Positions 4,486 through 9,075 of a stretch of DNA of 9,075 nt are shown one piece after another (position 1 is the first letter of the stretch; every line of letters begins with the position of its first letter). The translations under genes were made by a program, and so were the position numbers. The stretch is from JANRIC01 sp033765345 (GTDB taxonomy: Bacteria > Bacteroidota > Bacteroidia > Cytophagales > Microscillaceae). The stretch lies in the NCBI GenBank assembly GCA_033765345.1, contig JANRIC010000176.1, forward strand, positions 1 through 9,075, written 5' to 3'. The notes beneath the pieces were generated by a model that ran no database searches, was not told the DNA's origin, and saw only the letters and a program-made list of their open reading frames with translations.

Positions 4486-7041
4486 TTATCGCTCGATATT
4501 CTTTCCAAAAAATACTGCATTGGCAAATAACTTATTGGTGCCATACCAAAATGCTCTAAAATTCGGATTGTCCAAAAATGAGATTAACTGCCCTCGTCCA
4601 TAATGTCCTACCAAAATAGCAGCCGTATTATCTGCCAATTTGAGATTCCCGGCAGAGATATAACCGCTCATCAAGGGATTTTTGGCATAAAATAAAGGCG
4701 TGGCGTATGGGTCTTTGGATATTTCGGCAAATAGATTACTGGTTTTAAAAAACGGCACTCGGTTTTGTTTAAAGCCGTAACCTAGCGGGTGGGTCACATC
4801 AAGCTGGGCATCAAAAATAACGCCTCCAATTTCCTGAGCACCCCTGCGACGATTTTTTTCTACATAAGGTAATACGCCTGTTGTGTCTTTAGGGATCATA
4901 TTTTTAAACTTAATCTGGTGAAGCCCTGCATTGTTTACCCAGTTATTGGCTTCTCCCATTGCGATGAGGGTATTGCCCAGGGTAAGCCAATTTTTAATCT
5001 TATCGAGTGCCCGACCGTTTAGGTCATTATAAGAGCCTCCTGCAAGTACCAATGTATTGTATCGGTTCAAATCCAGATTTTCTACCCTGCGTACATCTAC
5101 CAATGAAATGGGCATCTGATAACGTTGGTCGAAAAGATGCCATATTTCTCCCACTTCATAGCTCAGGATGCCTTCCCCTCCCAGCACCAGCACTTGTGGC
5201 TTGGTCAATTGCTGAAATTGATCGCTGCCAAAATCAACCCCTTCGCTAGCAAGTCCAGTCACGATACTATGAATATCCACGCCATCTTCTCGGGCTATTT
5301 CTTGCATGAGTTCATAAATTTCATCAGGGGATAATTTTTGATTCCCGGCAGGCACGAATACAGTCCCGTAATCAATTTCTAAGTTCCCGCTTTCAACAGA
5401 TACGGTACTTTGTTTGGTAGCTACTTTGACCAAAAGCCCTTTTTGATGAATTCTATTTAAAGCCCGTGGCGTATAATAACCATCCCACTGGAATACATAA
5501 CCCACTTTGCTGATTTTATCGGGAGTCTTTCCTACCGGAAATAAAAACCCTTCTATGAGCTCCGAATCGGGCAAAACACTTAATTTGGCATAAGGCAGGT
5601 TAAAAGCCAGGGGCAAAGTCCAGGTAGAAATATCATAAAAAATACTATCTTGAAAGGTAGTTTGGGTTTGAAAGATCGCCTTGATCAATCTTACTTGTTT
5701 TTGATCCAGTGAAACCACAAAGGCCTTCCCAGCCTTAAACACTTGGTTATCCGATTTAAAATCCTTCTTGAGCTTGCGTACCTCGATCTGATGCCTCCTC
5801 AACACATCTACCAGGTGATAATTTCGAGCCTGATCAAATTCACTTCCAAAGATATAAGCACCTTTTTCACGGGGTGCTTGGCGGAAAAAATCTCGCTGAT
5901 AATTGAGCAACTTGATGCGTAGGTCTTGGGCTGCTGCCAGGGTAGAAAGCGAAACCGTAAAATGATTACGAATCGCAAAAGGAAAAGTCAAAAGCCCATT
6001 AACCGTAGCCCTTGCGTGCCCTCGAGCACTGGCCTGCTCGAAAAGAATGCCCACACTTCCCTGAATATCCGGGTAAGTAGAGCCTTTGCCATAATAAAAA
6101 TCATCAAAAATCTCTTTGGTAAAATACGCACTGCTGATTTCATCGAGTGCCTGAGCGTGGTATTTCCCAATTTCAGCCGTAAGCTCCTGGTTTTGGGGAG
6201 GCGTGAGCGGGTGCGTGCTTGCAGGAATACCTGGCTGAAAGAAAAAAGTACCATTGCTACCCATTTCGTGGTGGTCAGTAAGAATATTGGGCATCCACTC
6301 GTGAAATTTTTTAATTCTTCCCTGCGATTCGGGGTGTTGCACCAGAAGCCAGTCACGATTCAGGTCAAACCAATAGTGATTGGTGCGCCCCCCCGGAAAC
6401 ACTTCGTTGAATTCGCGGGTATTGGGATCTGTAGATAAATATTCGCTTCGATGCATATTGACCCAGCCCGAGAACCGCTGCATGCCATCAGGGTTTAAAG
6501 AAGGGTCTACGAGGATGATGGTGTTTTTTAGGAGTGCTTCTATTTTCTCACCTTCTGCCGCTGCCAGATAATAAGCGGTGAGCATAGAGGCATTGGCACC
6601 ACTGGCTTCGTTGCCGTGTACACTGTAGCCCAGATTGACCACCAAGGGCATTTTTTCTGTATCTACATTGCCTGACTGACCAGGGTCGCAGAGCTGGAGA
6701 TGTTCAGCCCGGAGTTGTTCAATTTTTTGGTGGTTCTCCGGAGAAGTAATTGTGAGCATAATCAGAGGACGCTTTTCATAGGTACGTGCAAACTCTTGCA
6801 AGCTGATCCGGTCAGAAGCTGCATCCAGGCTTCGCATATAAAAAAGGAGCTGGTCGTGAGAAGCGTGCCATTCTCCTACTTCAAAACCCAGCACGGATTT
6901 CGGAGTAGGTATTTTTGGATTATAGCGGATGTCCTGTGGAAGATAATAACTAAGTTCTACTTGTGCCCAAGCCGACGAATGAAATAATACGATAAAACAT
7001 AAAATCTTGAGTGTAAAAAGGTATTTTTTAACCATAATCAT
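4486..7041 (-). CDS. Secreted zinc carboxypeptidase-like M14 peptidase with C-terminal GATase-like region
   Basis: This is an 851-residue protein. A Sec signal peptide (Lys-rich start, hydrophobic core, AWA before Gln27) directs export. The M14 metallopeptidase domain spans about residues 30-375: HGNEASG (His142, Glu145 zinc ligands), DPSLNPDGMQRF (179-190), DLNRD (Asn228, Arg229, substrate carboxylate binding), TDHHEMG (second zinc His at 257 or 258) and FEQAS with the general base Glu335. All catalytic residues expected for the family are present, so it should be active on extracytoplasmic peptides; the specificity is unknown. Residues about 615-705 (QVLVLGGEG, LVLAGGSYND, WLTLGNTLIAMGEAN) look like a class I glutamine amidotransferase-like fold. 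Ser stands where an active Cys would be, so a structural or binding role is likely. A second start, ATG at 7035, gives MVKKYLF and is equally plausible. Members of about this length are usual in Bacteroidota. Confidence 0.92.
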   Translation of the reverse strand: MIMVKKYLFTLKILCFIVLFHSSAWAQVELSYYLPQDIRYNPKIPTPKSVLGFEVGEWHASHDQLLFYMRSLDAASDRISLQEFARTYEKRPLIMLTITSPENHQKIEQLRAEHLQLCDPGQSGNVDTEKMPLVVNLGYSVHGNEASGANASMLTAYYLAAAEGEKIEALLKNTIILVDPSLNPDGMQRFSGWVNMHRSEYLSTDPNTREFNEVFPGGRTNHYWFDLNRDWLLVQHPESQGRIKKFHEWMPNILTDHHEMGSNGTFFFQPGIPASTHPLTPPQNQELTAEIGKYHAQALDEISSAYFTKEIFDDFYYGKGSTYPDIQGSVGILFEQASARGHARATVNGLLTFPFAIRNHFTVSLSTLAAAQDLRIKLLNYQRDFFRQAPREKGAYIFGSEFDQARNYHLVDVLRRHQIEVRKLKKDFKSDNQVFKAGKAFVVSLDQKQVRLIKAIFQTQTTFQDSIFYDISTWTLPLAFNLPYAKLSVLPDSELIEGFLFPVGKTPDKISKVGYVFQWDGYYTPRALNRIHQKGLLVKVATKQSTVSVESGNLEIDYGTVFVPAGNQKLSPDEIYELMQEIAREDGVDIHSIVTGLASEGVDFGSDQFQQLTKPQVLVLGGEGILSYEVGEIWHLFDQRYQMPISLVDVRRVENLDLNRYNTLVLAGGSYNDLNGRALDKIKNWLTLGNTLIAMGEANNWVNNAGLHQIKFKNMIPKDTTGVLPYVEKNRRRGAQEIGGVIFDAQLDVTHPLGYGFKQNRVPFFKTSNLFAEISKDPYATPLFYAKNPLMSGYISAGNLKLADNTAAILVGHYGRGQLISFLDNPNFRAFWYGTNKLFANAVFFGKNIER

Positions 7042-7088
7042 ATACTTTTAATAATAAGAGCTAATGTTTTTTGAAATATTGTGAATTA

Positions 7089-7129
7089 TTTTTGATTAAA
7101 AGTCAAAAATCAAAAATTTTGATCAAAAT
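7089..7129. repeat. Nested AT-rich inverted repeats in the divergent promoter region
   Basis: TTTTTGATT (7089-7097) is the complement of AATCAAAAA (7108-7116). The latter also forms a 15-nt odd palindrome with TTTTGAT (7117-7123), and GATCAAAATC follows at 7121-7130. The result is four alternating copies of a TTTTGAT-like half-site within about 40 bp, between the starts of the M14 peptidase and the oxidase. It could be a multimeric operator, or simply an AT-rich sequence. Confidence 0.4.
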
Positions 7130-7171
7130 CGGGTACTATTCAAGTGCCAATGATTAAAAAAAACGCCCGGC

Positions 7172-7186
7172 TCACAACTCTTGTGA
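7172..7186. promoter_or_regulatory. Short palindrome TCACAA-N3-TTGTGA, possible operator
   Basis: A perfect 6-bp inverted repeat with a 3-nt spacer lies 15 bp upstream of the putative -33 element of the oxidase gene. Size and position suit a dimeric regulator, but no regulator gene is in the window and the match could be chance. Confidence 0.25.
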
Positions 7187-7200
7187 ATGAACAACCTTAC

Positions 7201-7231
7201 TTTTTGCAAACTACTCAAAATCGTATCTTTT
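7201..7231 (+). promoter_or_regulatory. Putative promoter of the amine oxidase-like gene
   Basis: TTTTTG at 7201-7206 fits the -33 element. TATCTTTT at 7224-7231 matches TAnnTTTG in all but the last base, with 17 bp between the two elements. The ATG follows directly at 7233, so either the mRNA is nearly leaderless or the true promoter lies further upstream. Confidence 0.4.
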
Positions 7232-7232
7232 T

Positions 7233-8558
7233 ATGATTGATCCACAAATATACTCAGGGCTACGTTTGGGCTTGCCAGATGCCCCCTGGCGCGGAAAAGT
7301 ACTCATCATTGGTGCAGGTATTGCCGGACTCAGTGCGGCGCAGATCCTTAGAAAAACCGGGATCGACGTGCAGATCATCGAGGCATCTGACCGCTGGGGA
7401 GGGAGAATCTGGTCTGAAAAGGGTTTTTATAATTTTGCCATTGAGCGGGGTGCCGAAGAAATACACGGAGCTAATTCGGTTTGGTATCAGTTGATTCAGA
7501 ATTATGGCTTTCATTGTGCAGAATATTATGAAGAACGGGATGATTATTTTTTGATTGAAGGCTTACTACGCTCCGAATCCGAGCTGGAAGATGACCAAGA
7601 TTTACAAAAAGTCTTTGCCCTTTGGGATGAGCTGGAAGGCTATCAGGCCAATCCTACGCAAACCTTGGCAGATTTCCTGCTGGAAAAGTCTGTCCCCCCT
7701 GCTACCAAATATATTGCAGAGGCATTCCTAGAAGCAGAATACGGGGCATCCGTTGGGAAGATCAATCTTCAAAGTTTTCTGGAAATACACCGAAAATGGC
7801 AATCTGGCGAACAAAATTTTATGCTCACTCAGGCTTCTCAAACCGAAGTTCTTGAAAAAATATTTGAAAATATTTTACCGGATATTCAACTCAATCAGGT
7901 AGTTAGAGAAATTGACTATCAAGCTGAGCAGATCATCATTCACTGCAAATCAGGGCAAAGCTACCAAGCCGACAAAGTCCTTCTGACAGTACCCGTCAGC
8001 ATTCTAAAGACAGACCTGATTCGTTTTAAGCCTACATTGCCCCAAACCAAACAATTAGCCATCGAGCATATTCCGATGGATACCGGGATGAAAATTATGC
8101 TCAAGTTCACACAGGCTTTCTGGCCAGATGACATGGGAAGTCTGTATGGACCAGGGCTTATCCCGGAGTTTTATACTTCTGCCAAAGACAATACGCCTAT
8201 CCTGACAGCATATATAATGGGTGACAAGGCACGCCAACTGAGCGAAATGGGTCAGGAAAAGATCATCACGCAGGCACTCGGCGAATTGGGGCAGCTATTC
8301 CACCGTGGCATTACTCGCCAAGAGTTGGAAGATTATCGCATCGCAGATTGGGGCAAAGAACCCTATATTCAAGGAGCTTATTCACATCCGGGGCTAAATA
8401 CAGAATATCATCGCAAGGTTTTGGCGACTCCTCTGGATCATAAGCTTTATTTTGCGGGGGAAGCCACCAATGACCAGGGGCAAGCTGCCACCGTGCAGGG
8501 TGCTATTGAAAGTGCTTATAGGGCTGTTTTGGAGATTCTGGATAAGGTCGTAAAATAA
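7233..8558 (+). CDS. Flavin monoamine oxidase family protein (FAD-dependent amine oxidase)
   Basis: This 441-residue protein has the full layout of the flavin amine oxidase family (MAO, polyamine oxidase, LSD1-like). VLIIGAGIAG (23-32) is the dinucleotide-binding loop, Glu50 binds the FAD ribose, and RWGGRI (54-59) follows. K287 (GMKIMLKF) corresponds by position to the flavin N5 Lys of the family. DWGKEPYIQGAYSHPG lies at 372-387, and FAGEATN (407-413) with ATVQGAIESAYRAV (419-432) closes the FAD site. The Cys that binds FAD covalently in MAO is not visible, so FAD should be non-covalent. There is no signal peptide; the protein is cytoplasmic. It should oxidise an amine with O2 to imine and H2O2. 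The substrate cannot be told, and related carotene or protoporphyrin oxidoreductases are less likely because of the W-x-G-x-x-P C-terminal block. No other in-frame ATG exists near the start. Confidence 0.88.
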   Translation: MIDPQIYSGLRLGLPDAPWRGKVLIIGAGIAGLSAAQILRKTGIDVQIIEASDRWGGRIWSEKGFYNFAIERGAEEIHGANSVWYQLIQNYGFHCAEYYEERDDYFLIEGLLRSESELEDDQDLQKVFALWDELEGYQANPTQTLADFLLEKSVPPATKYIAEAFLEAEYGASVGKINLQSFLEIHRKWQSGEQNFMLTQASQTEVLEKIFENILPDIQLNQVVREIDYQAEQIIIHCKSGQSYQADKVLLTVPVSILKTDLIRFKPTLPQTKQLAIEHIPMDTGMKIMLKFTQAFWPDDMGSLYGPGLIPEFYTSAKDNTPILTAYIMGDKARQLSEMGQEKIITQALGELGQLFHRGITRQELEDYRIADWGKEPYIQGAYSHPGLNTEYHRKVLATPLDHKLYFAGEATNDQGQAATVQGAIESAYRAVLEILDKVVK

Positions 8559-8594
8559 ATAATTGAGGAATTGAGTGCTCAATTCCTCAATTAT
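8559..8594. terminator. Strong bidirectional hairpin terminator
   Basis: A perfect 17-bp inverted repeat (8559-8575 with 8578-8594) begins at the base after the oxidase stop codon. The core is AATTGAGGAATTGAG; the real loop is about 4 nt. It is AT-rich and lacks a clean T run. It separates two convergent genes and is the obvious end point for the oxidase transcript. Confidence 0.75.
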
Positions 8595-8607
8595 GTACTT
8601 CTTTCCA

Positions 8608-8638
8608 AAAACCCAAGCATCAAAAAGGATTGGGTTTT
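8608..8638 (-). terminator. Intrinsic terminator of the DUF4199 remnant
   Basis: AAAACCCAA (8608-8616) pairs perfectly with TTGGGTTTT (8630-8638). On the minus strand the stem spans the stop codon and is followed by a run of five T. On the plus strand four T follow, so it could also back up the oxidase terminator. Confidence 0.5.
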
Positions 8639-8940
8639 GACTTTGATATAAAAATGGAGATGATCAGCGAAAGAAAAAAGCCAAATATAACAAAAAAGAT
8701 TACCCCCATAAAAAACAAGGGAAGCGGATGAAACATCCACTCAGTAGTTTTAATTACCAAATCAATCTGTTCGTCAGGAACTGGGGGGTTTTGCTCCTCC
8801 ATTCTTGTACGCATCATATTCAGCATCCGATCTTTAAAGCCGGGGTCAATTACCGTCATATAGAAAATGGAAAAACCTGAGGAAATCGCTGCACCTACAG
8901 CAGAAAGTATAGTTCCCAGACCTAAGCCCTGACTATAAGA
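8620..8940 (-). pseudogene. DUF4199 membrane protein, N-terminal half lost to an insertion sequence
   Basis: The frame is open upstream of the only ATG (8859) and reads SYSQGLGLGTILSAVGAAIS before it. Then come FYMTVIDPGFKDRM, a polar Met/Glu/Gln segment, a second hydrophobic stretch PLFFMGVIFFVIFGFFLSLI and a short polar tail ending KPNPF. This is the C-terminal half of a DUF4199 protein: one transmembrane helix, the IDPGF motif, and the last transmembrane helix. The full family protein is about 170 residues with four helices; only about 105 residues remain and the frame meets a TGA at 8956-8958. The sequence stops being DUF4199-like about 65 bp before the start of a transposase gene on the other strand, so insertion is the simplest cause. 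A 79-residue protein from 8859 could still be made but would lack half the fold. Confidence 0.75.
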
Positions 8941-9075
8941 AGTTGTTGGGGATTTTCAAAATTAGAGAATCGGGTCTATTTTTGAGTTGACCAAAACCAA
9001 AAATAATGACTACACAATTTGAAAAACTGTCCGATTCTCAATGGGATGCAATATCGTTTCTTTTTCCAACAAGAA
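8939..9075 (+). mobile_element. Left end of an IS5-family-like insertion sequence (partial)
   Basis: The element begins somewhere between 8938 and 8945, where DUF4199 coding ends and sequence starting near GAAGTTGTTGGGGATTTTC takes over. A 60-bp leader runs to the transposase ATG at 9006. The right end, the second terminal repeat and the target duplication are outside the window, so the exact edge is not proven. Confidence 0.65.
9006..9075 (+). CDS. IS5-family transposase, N-terminal fragment (DUF4096-type)
   Basis: An ATG at 9006 opens a frame to the window edge: 23 residues beginning MTTQFEKL followed by SDSQWDAISFLFPT. The LSDxQWxxIxxxLP pattern is the start of the DUF4096 N-terminal domain of IS4/IS5-type transposases, and this exact style is common in Bacteroidota elements. 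The DDE catalytic part lies beyond the window. The leader is A-rich (CCAAAAATAATG) without SD. Confidence 0.8.
   Translation, partial: MTTQFEKLSDSQWDAISFLFPTR

Noticed and set aside
5988..6356. Minus-strand 122-residue ORF in another frame of the peptidase gene
   Set aside because: It is an alternate-frame artefact; the main frame contains every M14 catalytic residue without interruption.
5926..6438. Plus-strand ORF of 170 residues antisense to the M14 peptidase
   Set aside because: It lies opposite the catalytic domain, has a basic low-complexity composition and no recognisable motif; it is a shadow ORF.

Overview
The window looks like chromosomal DNA from a Bacteroidota organism (Cytophagia/Saprospiria-like; the genus cannot be fixed from sequence alone). 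The signs are: no Shine-Dalgarno sequences in front of any gene; a TAnnTTTG-type -7 element (2056-2063); two lipoproteins with short lipoboxes ending in Ser-Cys; a two-part FKBP lipoprotein; a secreted M14 peptidase with a C-terminal GATase-like region; a DUF4199 membrane protein; and an IS5-type transposase start typical of this phylum.

Left part (1-1023). The 3' end of an unidentified gene is followed by a small charged helical ORF. Next comes about 430 bp without a convincing gene but with five perfect hairpins. After that lies an open fragment matching only the C-terminus of BsuBI/PstI-type restriction endonucleases. I read this as a decayed restriction-modification or accessory locus. 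That reading is firm only for the endonuclease tail.

Middle part (1020-7041). A cytidine-deaminase-superfamily enzyme and a small protein predicted to have a thioredoxin-like fold form an ATGA-coupled minus-strand pair. Upstream, across a 0.34-kb divergent promoter region, is a lipoprotein of a family of unknown function that lacks any ATG start. A minus-strand series follows: secreted M14 metallopeptidase, then FKBP-type prolyl isomerase lipoprotein, then pentapeptide-repeat protein. The peptidase and the isomerase both act in the cell envelope or outside the cytoplasm. The gaps of 107-118 bp contain hairpins, so the three genes need not share one transcript. A long hairpin lies directly in front of the pentapeptide gene.

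Right part (7042-9075). An AT-rich divergent region with nested inverted repeats separates the peptidase from a flavin monoamine oxidase-like gene. A perfect 17-bp hairpin terminator follows the oxidase. A convergent DUF4199 gene retains only its C-terminal half. Its other half has been displaced by an insertion sequence whose IS5-family (DUF4096-type) transposase starts at 9006 and runs off the window.

I see no clear new defence or metabolic system. The best leads are the deaminase/thioredoxin-like pair, the hairpin cluster joined to the restriction-enzyme remnant, the leader hairpin of the pentapeptide gene, and two genes whose predicted promoters sit unusually close to their start codons.
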